The notes beneath the pieces are model-generated. The model was not told where the DNA came from, made no database searches, and was given only the letters and a program-made list of their open reading frames with translations. Positions 46,226 to 54,234 of a stretch of 64,000 nucleotides of DNA are shown in pieces. Source of the DNA: an uncultured Lachnospiraceae bacterium (GTDB lineage Bacteria > Bacillota > Clostridia > Lachnospirales > Lachnospiraceae); the NCBI GenBank assembly GCA_947625755.1, contig CANQPJ010000002.1, forward strand, positions 98,697-162,696, read 5' to 3'. How positions within the stretch are numbered: the first letter of the stretch is position 1; the number at the start of each line of letters is the position of its first letter. Both the position numbers and the translations under genes were made by a program.

Positions 46226-46993
46226 CTAGCTTCTGATAAATGTATTATATCCAAGCATCCTCAATTTTTGTTCTGATACAACTGCATTATCCAGATTTTC
46301 AAAATCTCCTACGATTACTTTTGACAATCCATCTTCGACAATCACCTTCACAGGAAATCCCTGATTTCTTAATGTGGCAGCCAGACTGTTTGCCAACTGT
46401 GCATTTCTAAATGCTCCAACCTGCACTTTGTAACGTGTATTGTCTGATGAATTTACTTCTTCTGTATCCAATGTATCGATAATGCCATCTGCAATCGCCT
46501 GTGCGATTTCATTAAATTTTTCATCATATAGAGCATTATCTGTTTCAGAATTGATAAATCCAACCTCTAGCAATACCGACGGCATTTTTGTTCTTTTTAA
46601 TACTACCAGATTCGGTCTTTCCACCACGCCTTTGTCTTCAAATCCCAGTGCAATAAGATTTTCATTAATATTTCTTGCAAGCTCGGCTTTCAATCCCTCG
46701 TCATTGTACACAAGTGTCTGCACGCCATTATAATTGCCCGGTACTGCGGACGAATTACGATGAAAGGATACAAATAAATCCCCGCCTGCATTATTGCCAA
46801 TGGTGGCTTTTTCGAAAGGTGTATTATATACATCTGTAGTCCTTGTATAAACTACATCAAATCCTGCGTTAGTTAATAACTCCCCTACTGCCATAGCGAG
46901 CCCTAGCACATCATCCTTTTCCTGTCTGCCATTAAATGTGGCTCCGGGATCGGACCCGCCATGTCCCGGGTCTATAATAATTTTTTTAGCCAT
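46226..46993 (-). CDS. N-acetylmuramoyl-L-alanine amidase (Amidase_3) with SPOR-like C-terminal domain, no signal peptide
   Basis: 255 aa from ATG 46993 (MAKKIIIDPGHGG); AGGT lies 6 bp before it. Zinc ligands and catalytic Glu are visible: His in DPGHGGSDPGA, Glu in GRQEKDDVLGLA, His in FVSFHRNSS, Glu in VLLEVGFINSETD. Residues ~178-255 (RYKVQVGAFRNAQLANSLAATLRNQGFPVKVIVEDGLSKVIVGDF) are a SPOR-type repeat that binds denuded glycan. There is no N-terminal export signal, unlike most cell-wall amidases; a role in mother-cell lysis or release by lysis is possible. Confidence 0.88.
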   Translation of the reverse strand: MAKKIIIDPGHGGSDPGATFNGRQEKDDVLGLAMAVGELLTNAGFDVVYTRTTDVYNTPFEKATIGNNAGGDLFVSFHRNSSAVPGNYNGVQTLVYNDEGLKAELARNINENLIALGFEDKGVVERPNLVVLKRTKMPSVLLEVGFINSETDNALYDEKFNEIAQAIADGIIDTLDTEEVNSSDNTRYKVQVGAFRNAQLANSLAATLRNQGFPVKVIVEDGLSKVIVGDFENLDNAVVSEQKLRMLGYNTFIRS

Positions 46994-47059
46994 ATTTACC
47001 TGATACATTCTTTATCACAATAATATATGACTGTTTTGCGTGAAATATTACCTATTCAT

Positions 47060-47380
47060 TTACTTTTTTGATGTTGTATTATTGTTATTTCCATTGTTGT
47101 TATTTGTATTGTTGTCATCTCCGTCTACAGCATCTTCAATATCGCTGACACCTTCTTCAACGTCATCTCCAATGTCATCTATAACGCCTTCATCCGTAGC
47201 ATCATCAACATTTCCTGCGTTTCCGTTATCATCCATATTATCTGATGAATCGTTCATTCCGTTTTCCTCTGTTGTTTCCTCTACTGTTGTAGTTTCTTCA
47301 TTGTTATTTCCACATGCTACAAATGTAAATACAGATAGCATAAGCGTTAATAATACTAAATAATTTCTTAAATGTTTCAT
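47060..47380 (-). CDS. Small acidic lipoprotein, low complexity
   Basis: 106 aa from ATG 47380 (GGAGG 9 bp ahead; an upstream TTG lies inside the SD and is rejected). Signal peptide MKHLRNYLVLLTLMLSVFTFVAC with lipobox FVAC followed by Gly. The mature part is almost wholly Asp/Asn/Glu/Thr/Gly low-complexity sequence (DDIGDDVEEGVSDIEDAVDG, then an Asn-rich tail NNTNNNNGNNNNTTSKK). No enzymatic fold is expected. It precedes the amidase on the same strand by 66 bp. A surface-tethered, possibly metal- or Ca-binding peptide is conceivable. Confidence 0.8.
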   Translation of the reverse strand: MKHLRNYLVLLTLMLSVFTFVACGNNNEETTTVEETTEENGMNDSSDNMDDNGNAGNVDDATDEGVIDDIGDDVEEGVSDIEDAVDGDDNNTNNNNGNNNNTTSKK

Positions 47381-47489
47381 AATAAAATCCTCCAAATTAT
47401 AATGTTCAGAGCACTTCTTCAGTGCAAAATCTGTATGACTTTATTATTTTCAAAAAAAATTATTTTATTCAAAAAGTAATGATATATTT

Positions 47490-48245
47490 TTAGTCGATTA
47501 CGTCTGACATATCGTACATTCCCGGTGCTTGTCCTGCAAGAAATTTGGCGGCATCAATAGCGCCTTTTGCAAAAATGGCTTTTGAATATGCGGTATGTTT
47601 GATTTCAATTACCTCATCTGTTCCGGCATATATAATTTCATGCTCACCTACAACTGTTCCTCCGCGGACTGCTGAAATACCAATCTCTTTTTTCTTTCTC
47701 TTTTGACGAACTGTACTTCTGTCATAAATATAATCATATTCATTATCTAACACCTGATTTATACAGTCAGCCAATGCCAGCGCTGTACCACTCGGAGCAT
47801 CTACCTTCTGATTGTGATGCTTCTCAACGATTTCAATATCAAAACCTCTGTCTGCCAGTACATTTGTAGCAATCCTAAGCAATTTCATTAATGTATTAAT
47901 TCCAAGAGACATATTTGCAGAACGAAGAATTGCCACACTCCTGCTCGCCTCATTAATCTTGTCCAATTGTTCTGCTGACAATCCCGTAGTGCAAATCACT
48001 ACGGGCGTGCATGTGGCAACTGCATAATCAAGCAAATCATCTATCGCCGCTGTTACAGAGAAATCAATAATGGCATCTGCTGTCACATTACATTCTTTGA
48101 TGGACGAAAACACTGGATATTCATTGACAATTCCTGTGTATGCGTCCACTCCGGCTGCAATTTGTACATCTTCATCTTGCTTTACAAGGTCAGTAATCAC
48201 TCTTCCCATCTTTCCATTGCAGCCATGCATAATTACATTAATCAT
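47490..48245 (-). CDS. dapB: 4-hydroxy-tetrahydrodipicolinate reductase
   Basis: 251 aa. NAD(P)-binding MHGCNGKMGRVITDLV at the N-terminus, IDFSVTAAI and CTTGLSAEQL, then the signature EIVEKHHNQKVDAPSGTALALAD holding the catalytic His and Lys. It reduces the DapA product toward diaminopimelate. It follows dapA by 10 bp and shares its lysine-riboswitch control. Confidence 0.96.
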   Translation of the reverse strand: MINVIMHGCNGKMGRVITDLVKQDEDVQIAAGVDAYTGIVNEYPVFSSIKECNVTADAIIDFSVTAAIDDLLDYAVATCTPVVICTTGLSAEQLDKINEASRSVAILRSANMSLGINTLMKLLRIATNVLADRGFDIEIVEKHHNQKVDAPSGTALALADCINQVLDNEYDYIYDRSTVRQKRKKKEIGISAVRGGTVVGEHEIIYAGTDEVIEIKHTAYSKAIFAKGAIDAAKFLAGQAPGMYDMSDVID

Positions 48246-48255
48246 TATTTTCCTC

Positions 48256-49140
48256 CTATAGTAATCCGTATTCCTTTAACGCTTTCTTCATAATTTCTTT
48301 ATGGGCATCTGACAATTCTGTCAAAGGTGCTCTTAATACTCCTGCATTGTATCCTAACATATTCATAGCTGCCTTGACCGGAATAGGGTTTACTTCACAG
48401 AATAATGCATCTATCAGATTAATTGCCTCCAACTGAATATCCATAGCAGTTGTAATATCTCCTTCCAAAAAGGCAGAAACCATATCATGAACTTTTTTAG
48501 GAGCTACATTGGACCATACAGAGATAACGCCTTTTCCTCCGAGAGACAATATCGGTAATACCTGATCATCATTTCCTGAATAAATATCAATACATCCGTC
48601 AGCTAAAGATGCCAGCTTTGCTACTGCAGAAATATTACCGGATGCTTCCTTGACAGCTACTACGTTTTCTACTTCCTTTGCAATTCTGACTGCTGTTTCC
48701 GGCTGAATGGTTGTACCTGTTCTCCCTGGTATATTATACATGATAATCGGAATATTAACCGCATCAGAAATTGCTTTGTAATACTGATATAACCCTTCTT
48801 GCGTACATTTATTATAATATGGTGTAACACAGAGAAGTGCGTCTGCTCCAACTTTTTCTGCTTCTACGGAAATATTAACAGCCTCTCTTGTACAATTAGA
48901 ACCTGTACCTGCAATGACCGGTATACGTCCCGCTACCTTTTCCACGCAATACTTAATTGCCGAAATATGCTCCTCATCTGTCATCGTAGATGACTCTCCG
49001 GTTGTACCACAGACAATAATAGCATCTGTGCCGCCCGAAATCTGATCCTCAATAATCTTTCCAAAGGCATCAAAATTAATAGTTCCATCTTCATTAAATG
49101 GTGTAATAATTGCTACACCTGCACCTGTAAAAATTGCCAT
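48256..49140 (-). CDS. dapA: 4-hydroxy-tetrahydrodipicolinate synthase
   Basis: 294 aa TIM-barrel lyase: ICGTTGESSTMTDEEH (Thr pair), YNIPGRTGTTIQ (Tyr), VVAVKEASGN (Schiff-base Lys ~161) and IYSGNDDQVLPILSLGGKGVIS. It condenses pyruvate with aspartate semialdehyde, the committed step of the lysine/DAP branch. AGGAGG lies 9 bp before the ATG. The ~280-nt leader contains a lysine riboswitch with a terminator. Confidence 0.97.
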   Translation of the reverse strand: MAIFTGAGVAIITPFNEDGTINFDAFGKIIEDQISGGTDAIIVCGTTGESSTMTDEEHISAIKYCVEKVAGRIPVIAGTGSNCTREAVNISVEAEKVGADALLCVTPYYNKCTQEGLYQYYKAISDAVNIPIIMYNIPGRTGTTIQPETAVRIAKEVENVVAVKEASGNISAVAKLASLADGCIDIYSGNDDQVLPILSLGGKGVISVWSNVAPKKVHDMVSAFLEGDITTAMDIQLEAINLIDALFCEVNPIPVKAAMNMLGYNAGVLRAPLTELSDAHKEIMKKALKEYGLL

Positions 49141-49185
49141 TTTACATTTCCTCCTATAAATATGTAATTTAGTTAATCATAGTAA

Positions 49186-49209
49186 AAGGAGCTTACACGT
49201 AAGCTCCTT
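49186..49209 (-). terminator. Riboswitch-controlled terminator ahead of dapA
   Basis: AAGGAGCTTAC (49186-49196) pairs with GTAAGCTCCTT (49199-49209); on the leftward strand TTTTACT follows. It lies ~22 nt after the lysine aptamer. Two copies of the self-complementary CTTATAAG (49207-49214 and 49229-49236) could form an antiterminator that competes with both this stem and the aptamer's P1. Confidence 0.75.
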
Positions 49210-49231
49210 ATAAGAATTCTATATAATACTT

Positions 49232-49413
49232 ATAAGTAGCTCTCCATCAATTAGCTCTTCATCAAATTGACGACAGTCATATGGCTGTTGACCATATGCC
49301 CAGAAAAAGTATTCCGGTAACTTTTCCTTCGGCACTGCTTCCTTTTAAATACATTCTTCTGCCTCCGGGACATCCTGTATTTTACTAATAAGCAGCGCAA
49401 CCTCTACTATCTT
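49232..49413 (-). promoter_or_regulatory. Lysine riboswitch (L box)
   Basis: Read leftward, the leader contains the L-box landmarks in order: GATAGTAGAGGTTGCG, AGTAAATACAGGA, GTGCCGAAGG, CTGGGCATATGGTCAACAG with its partner, GACTGTCGTC, and the closing GATGGAGAGCTAC. These match the conserved core of lysine riboswitches. With the terminator at 49186-49209, lysine binding should stop transcription before dapA-dapB. Boundaries are approximate. Confidence 0.92.
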
Positions 49414-49426
49414 TTAACTATTTAAT

Positions 49427-49455
49427 ATCATAGCACCGGTAAATCATAGTGTCAA
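49427..49455 (-). promoter_or_regulatory. Strong sigma-A promoter of the dapA leader
   Basis: On the leftward strand TTGACA (49450-49455), exactly 17 bp, then TATGAT (49427-49432). Transcription would start ~7 bp on, a few bases before the lysine aptamer. Confidence 0.85.
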
Positions 49456-49518
49456 CCCAACACTGTATTTCGCTTCATAAATTATTATATTCAGCAAATA
49501 AATATTTGACCTGTTTTT

Positions 49519-50724
49519 TTACCGAATCACATCTTTTTTCGCATTATGCTGCTGTAATTTAATGCTTTTGTCCTTATATCCTTCCGGAACCCCCAGCTGC
49601 TGATACACTTTTCCCAAACCGGTTATTTTCCCTGTATATGTATCCAGCAATGCAGAGCCTCCATTTTTAAAATCTGATGGGTTGAAAGAAAACCATGCAT
49701 ATCTTTCCACATATTCCCGCTTATCTAATTGGGGAAGAATATTCTTCATATATCCGATTGCCGACTGTCGCATCTGTTTTGTCCAATTAGGCACACCACT
49801 TAAAGCAAACTCTGTAATCCAGATTGGTTTATGATACATTTCCCATGATTCATCTACAATGTCCAGAAATGCTTTTGCACCCTTATCGTCATACCAGTTC
49901 CAATAATGATGCAGCGCAATGAAATCTACATCCATTTTGTTTTCTTTCATTTTTTTCATAAACGGCTGAAACCAATCCGTGGAAATAGAGGGCCAGACAG
50001 ACACAGCAGGGCTTCCTACATACATTCCTTTGTTCAGCAAAGGTTTCATGCCTTTGATTGCCGTATCCACCGATATATTTGCCTGGTCCGGTCTGTCAGG
50101 CTCATTAAAGGTCAGAAGATATTTATATCCTCTTTTTGGAAGCACTTCCACTTCATCCTTATCCGTCGGCGCTGATGTCCAAAACATAGGAACAAACTGC
50201 AGATTTTGAAAAGAAGTATAATTGTGCTTGCTGATACTCCAGTTATAATACCATGAAACATCCCAGTCCGTGGCATTTACATTGGCTGCCATATCTTTAT
50301 TCATACAAAATCCTTTTTTATTCACATAAAAAGAAAATATATCAGAGTAGATAGTACTTCCATGCTTTAAATTTGCCTTAATATAAGCATCGTGCTTTGA
50401 AACTTCTGTTGTATAATATTCAAAGGTATTTTTATCCCCTTCTACTTTTCCCTGTTTTTTTCCATCAACATAAATTTCATAGCTGTCTGCCTGCTCCATA
50501 TTATCCGCCGGACTCCACTCAATGGTGATATATCCTGCCGGCTGCAAACTGCCTTTTACCGGAGAAACAACAGCTTCTGTTTTCCATTTCTCCCTTTCCT
50601 GATTAATGCGGGCAATTCGATTATTTTTTGAAATATGAACGCCTGCAGTAATACCCACTATTGCCAGCAGGGCAATACATATACCAATCCCAAGAAATAG
50701 TTTCTTTTTATTTTTCTGATTCAT
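49519..50724 (-). CDS. GH128-type beta-1,3-glucanase, membrane-anchored
   Basis: 401 aa from ATG 50724 (AGGAG 10 bp ahead); earlier in-frame ATGs have no SD. Residues ~9-28 are an uncleaved membrane anchor. Residues ~50-138 form the N-terminal module shared by all four paralogs here (GSLQPAGYITIEW ... YEIYVDG ... YYTTEVSKH ... VNKKG). The catalytic domain shows WYYNWS, LLTFNEPDRPDQ (acid/base Glu ~208), FIALHHYWNW and IWITEFALSG (nucleophile Glu ~305), then RYAWFSFNP, as in Glyco_hydro_cc/GH128. It lacks the Lys-rich C-terminal module of its paralogs. Last gene of the locus, after a terminator. Confidence 0.85.
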   Translation of the reverse strand: MNQKNKKKLFLGIGICIALLAIVGITAGVHISKNNRIARINQEREKWKTEAVVSPVKGSLQPAGYITIEWSPADNMEQADSYEIYVDGKKQGKVEGDKNTFEYYTTEVSKHDAYIKANLKHGSTIYSDIFSFYVNKKGFCMNKDMAANVNATDWDVSWYYNWSISKHNYTSFQNLQFVPMFWTSAPTDKDEVEVLPKRGYKYLLTFNEPDRPDQANISVDTAIKGMKPLLNKGMYVGSPAVSVWPSISTDWFQPFMKKMKENKMDVDFIALHHYWNWYDDKGAKAFLDIVDESWEMYHKPIWITEFALSGVPNWTKQMRQSAIGYMKNILPQLDKREYVERYAWFSFNPSDFKNGGSALLDTYTGKITGLGKVYQQLGVPEGYKDKSIKLQQHNAKKDVIR

Positions 50725-50794
50725 TTTACCCATACTCCTGTCATTTTTTATTCCACTGCAAATAAAGTAAACTCTCATTTTGTTTAATATAACA

Positions 50795-50826
50795 AAAGAA
50801 AAGGGTATCTTACAACCCTTTTCTTT
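50795..50826 (-). terminator. Terminator after the 495-aa GH128 gene
   Basis: AAAGAAAAGGG pairs with CCCTTTTCTTT around a 10-nt loop, 12 bp past the stop codon. On the leftward strand the stem ends in CTTTTGTTATATT, giving a usable U-rich end. It separates the 495-aa gene from the membrane-anchored paralog. Confidence 0.7.
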
Positions 50827-50837
50827 CATAAAAAATA

Positions 50838-52325
50838 TTATCTTTTTATCTTAATTTTCTTCACTCTGCTCCATGGTCCGTATAATTTATTCTTTCCATC
50901 TTTGACATAAGCCCTTACCTTAAAATAATAACGGGTATTCTTGTCAAGCCTCTTAAAGGTATATGTTGTTTTCTTAATTGTCTTATTCCAATATCCGTTA
51001 AATTTTCTATTATCACAGATTCTTATCTGATAGCCGGCAGCTTTTTTTACCCTTTTCAAAGTAATCTTTACTTTCCTTTTTTTCAGATTTTTCAGTGATT
51101 TAATAGTTACTTTTTTAGGCTTTGTCACCTTTGTCGGATTTGGCTTTGCCGGTGGATTTGCCGGCGGCTTATACGGATTTGTGGCATTTCCTGTTTTATA
51201 CTCTGTAGTAGGATTTCCCTCTGTAACATATGTATTTCCCAAATCTGTTAAAACACCGTTGGAATACCACAGGGCAGAAGCTCCATCATTGCCGTTAATA
51301 TCGAAAGAAAACCATGAATATCTTTCCACATAACTTCTACTGTTCAAACCTGCAATCACTGCTTTTAAAAATTCATTTACAGATGCCCGGTTTCCGGCAT
51401 TATTATAGTTCCATCCGCTTGTGGCAAATTCCGTAATCCAGATTGGTTTGTGATACATATTGTAGGTTCCATCAACAACCTCTGTCAAAAATGTATTGGC
51501 TGCAGCTGCCCCACTGTATTGACCATAGTAACAATGTAATGGAATAAAATCTACTGTACCTGCATCAATTTGGTTCATAAAATTACGGAACCATGTACCA
51601 TTGTCCCACGCAGGACACAGTGCCGGCGCCGGCGCCCCAACATATTGTCCGATTCCATTGAATTTAGACCAGTGGGAAACAGCTGTATTGACATCAACAT
51701 TGCTGCCGCCGACAAAATTACCGTTTGCATCATACAATGGCATATCCGGCTCATTGTATGCCAAGACATACTTGTATTTTTTACTTCTCACAAAAGCAAT
51801 ACTGCTCTCATTACCTGTTCCCCAAATCATCGGAACAAATTCCGTATTTGTATATTTAGGATATGTCGATGAAGAAAACGGAGCCGTTCCCCAGTTGTAA
51901 TACCATCCCATCTTCATAGCCGGAGGATTTAGATTCCTTCCCATATCATCATTAACACATAAACCTTTTTTTGTCACTCCGAATTTTACTGTAGGAGTAT
52001 AAGACTTCTGACCATTTGTCAAATTTGCTTCAATCCATGCAGTATGATAATTTACTTTTGTAGTATAAAAATCATATTGGGTAGACGTTGTAGTCGTCAC
52101 AAGACTTCCATCCACATAAACGTTATAATTTTTCACACTGCCGGATGCCGGATTCCACTTAATATCCATATGCCCTGCGGCAACAAGTGCGTTTCCTGCA
52201 GGAGATGTTATTACAAATGAAGTGGCAGCCTGTGCAGACGCCGTCCCGCCAAACGGTACAATGTCTACTGATAATACCATAACTATCGTCACAAACAATG
52301 TGACCAGCTTTTTCAATCCTCTCAT
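50838..52325 (-). CDS. Secreted GH128-type beta-1,3-glucanase with cationic Fn3-like tail
   Basis: 495 aa. Signal peptide to about ASAQA (res ~33). The shared N-terminal module (~35-120) is followed by the catalytic domain: MGWYYNWGT, VLAYNEPDMPLYD (Glu ~192), FIPLHCYYGQY, PIWITEFATSGW (Glu ~299), RYSWFSFDI. A Pro/Lys linker (PPANPPAKPNPTKVTKP) leads to an Fn3-like domain rich in Lys (KKVTIKSLKNLKKRKVKITL ... YYFKVRAYV) ending KKIKIKR. It begins 13 bp after the 590-aa paralog (AGAGG SD), so the two form an operon. Confidence 0.87.
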   Translation of the reverse strand: MRGLKKLVTLFVTIVMVLSVDIVPFGGTASAQAATSFVITSPAGNALVAAGHMDIKWNPASGSVKNYNVYVDGSLVTTTTSTQYDFYTTKVNYHTAWIEANLTNGQKSYTPTVKFGVTKKGLCVNDDMGRNLNPPAMKMGWYYNWGTAPFSSSTYPKYTNTEFVPMIWGTGNESSIAFVRSKKYKYVLAYNEPDMPLYDANGNFVGGSNVDVNTAVSHWSKFNGIGQYVGAPAPALCPAWDNGTWFRNFMNQIDAGTVDFIPLHCYYGQYSGAAAANTFLTEVVDGTYNMYHKPIWITEFATSGWNYNNAGNRASVNEFLKAVIAGLNSRSYVERYSWFSFDINGNDGASALWYSNGVLTDLGNTYVTEGNPTTEYKTGNATNPYKPPANPPAKPNPTKVTKPKKVTIKSLKNLKKRKVKITLKRVKKAAGYQIRICDNRKFNGYWNKTIKKTTYTFKRLDKNTRYYFKVRAYVKDGKNKLYGPWSRVKKIKIKR

Positions 52326-52338
52326 ATCAATCCTCTTA

Positions 52339-54111
52339 TTACTTTACTTTTACTTTCACAGCCTTGCTCCAGTTGCCTTTTTGGTAACCGGAAGCAGTCG
52401 CTCTCACCTTAATTGTATACTTACCTTTTTTTGATACCTTAACTACCTTTTTCGTTTTTTTCGTAGTGTAGGACTTTTTTCCAACCTTTAGAGTATATTT
52501 TTTGGCTTTTGAAACTTTTTTCCATGTAATGGTAATTTTTTTCGACTTTTTGACTTTTGCACGAACTTTTTTTACCTTGCCAAGTTTCGGTGCCATGGTG
52601 GTAACATTTTTTACATCACTCCACTGACAATAGTAAGTTTTACCATTCATGCTCTTATAAGCCCGCACTCTGACATAATATTTCTTCTTTGCAGATAAAT
52701 TTTTAACTGTTCCCGTAATATTTTTTGTTGATTTTTGGGATACATTGATTACTTTTGCATTGCTGAAATTTTTGTTTGTGGAATACTGCAGCTGATAACC
52801 TGCCGCTCTGTCTACAGAAACAAAACTATACTCAAATGCCTTTTGCTTTGGTGTTGGTCCGTATAATTTTGTAGGAACTGCCGCAGCGCAGGCTTCAATC
52901 GTAGTACTCTTTGATGTGGTCGAACTGATACTGTATGTTTTTGCAGAGTATCCTGCCGGATTTCCTATATTCGCATAAATCTGACCTAACGCTGTAAGCT
53001 TACCGGTTTCATATTCAAAAATTCCGGAAGCGCCCGTCTGGTCGTCCTTTGGATTAAAATCAAACCATGCGTATCTTTCCACATAACTTCTCTCATTTAA
53101 TCCTTTAAGCACAATCTTCATAAATTCCTGTACCTGTGCCACATGTTTACTGTTGGTTGGGCTGAATTTATTTCCGGAATCAGCTACTGCAAATTCCGTA
53201 ATCCAAATTGGCTTTTTATATTTTGCATATATTTCATCAATGGTATGTAAATACTGTAATGCGGTATCAGCACTGTTATAATAATGCTGATATGCATGTA
53301 CTGCAATAAATGACATATTATTCTTTGCTGTGGTTGAAAGTTGATTCCAGAAAGGCGTCCACCATTGTGTGGAATTAATCTGAAATGTTTCCGTAGCAGG
53401 GGAACCCAGTCTCAAATTACCCTTGCTTGCTACCGTATCGTTCCAGCGAAGTGCCATAACATCCGGCAGTTTATTTGCTTCCCATGTTAAATCCGGCTCA
53501 TTATAAGATAACAAATACTTATATCCTTTTATGTTGGCATATCGGCATCTCTCTTCGATACTTGATACATTATCTCCCCATGTCATTGCCACATATTCCG
53601 TATCATCAAACTTGGTGGTTTTATATGTAGAATCATCTTTCATAGATTTGTAACCCCAGTTATAATACCATCCGATATTCATAGACGCCGGATCTACCGC
53701 TGCACCCATTTCCTGGTTGACGCAGACACCTTTTTTTGTGACATAAAATGTTCTAGGAGCAGTCTGCAGGGTACTTCCATCATTTAATTCTGCCATAACC
53801 TGCGCGGTATGTTTTTTTACTTCTGTAGTGTAAAATTCGCATGTCATTGTTTCACCGCTTGGCGCAGCTGTTTTCTTCAATGCTCCATCTACATAAACTT
53901 TGTACTGTTTTACGTTGTCCAGCGAATTATTCCATTTGACATCGATATATCCTGCTCCAATCAGTTTTCCTTCCGCCGGACTGATAATTCCCTCGGCAGC
54001 CCATGCAGTATCGCCTGCTTCAGCTTTTGTTGTTGTATGTGTAATTACCATGCAGGAAAATAACATAGCAAACGCCACTGTAAGAGCAACGATTTTTCTT
54101 ATTTTGTTCAT
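52339..54111 (-). CDS. Secreted GH128-type beta-1,3-glucanase with two Fn3-like C-terminal domains
   Basis: 590 aa from ATG 54111 (GGAGG 5 bp ahead; a TTG 12 bp upstream lies at the SD). Signal peptide ending near TTTKAEA. N-terminal shared module (~40-128: GKLIGAGYIDVKW ... YKVYVDGALKK ... CEFYTTEVKKH ... FYVTKKG). Catalytic domain: GWYYNWG, LLSYNEPDLTW (Glu ~205), FIAVHAYQHYY, IWITEFAVAD (Glu ~306), RYAWFDFNP. Two Fn3-like domains follow; the second is extremely Lys-rich (KVKKSKKITITWKKVSKAKKY) and ends KAVKVKVK. The 123-bp gap upstream holds a single degenerate 74-bp-repeat remnant. Confidence 0.87.
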   Translation of the reverse strand: MNKIRKIVALTVAFAMLFSCMVITHTTTKAEAGDTAWAAEGIISPAEGKLIGAGYIDVKWNNSLDNVKQYKVYVDGALKKTAAPSGETMTCEFYTTEVKKHTAQVMAELNDGSTLQTAPRTFYVTKKGVCVNQEMGAAVDPASMNIGWYYNWGYKSMKDDSTYKTTKFDDTEYVAMTWGDNVSSIEERCRYANIKGYKYLLSYNEPDLTWEANKLPDVMALRWNDTVASKGNLRLGSPATETFQINSTQWWTPFWNQLSTTAKNNMSFIAVHAYQHYYNSADTALQYLHTIDEIYAKYKKPIWITEFAVADSGNKFSPTNSKHVAQVQEFMKIVLKGLNERSYVERYAWFDFNPKDDQTGASGIFEYETGKLTALGQIYANIGNPAGYSAKTYSISSTTSKSTTIEACAAAVPTKLYGPTPKQKAFEYSFVSVDRAAGYQLQYSTNKNFSNAKVINVSQKSTKNITGTVKNLSAKKKYYVRVRAYKSMNGKTYYCQWSDVKNVTTMAPKLGKVKKVRAKVKKSKKITITWKKVSKAKKYTLKVGKKSYTTKKTKKVVKVSKKGKYTIKVRATASGYQKGNWSKAVKVKVK

Positions 54112-54234
54112 ATTTACCTCCAAAATATACTCTACAACCCTTTCAATCCTATAAAAGGGCAGAATAAGTTACATATATGATAACTTTTCCACCCTTTCCA
54201 TCTCTTATAATAGATAATTATTACAGACTAATAA

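Noticed and set aside
49141..49166. TTACAT/ATGTAA arms around the dapA ribosome site, resembling a 74-bp repeat unit
   Set aside because: Only 6 bp match, the spacing is wrong (26 bp overall), and no linker similarity exists.
54112..54234. Three AAAGGG/CCCTTT segments that could form alternative hairpins ahead of the 590-aa glucanase
   Set aside because: The helices are only 6 bp, do not include the SD and have no terminator; chance pairing is likely.
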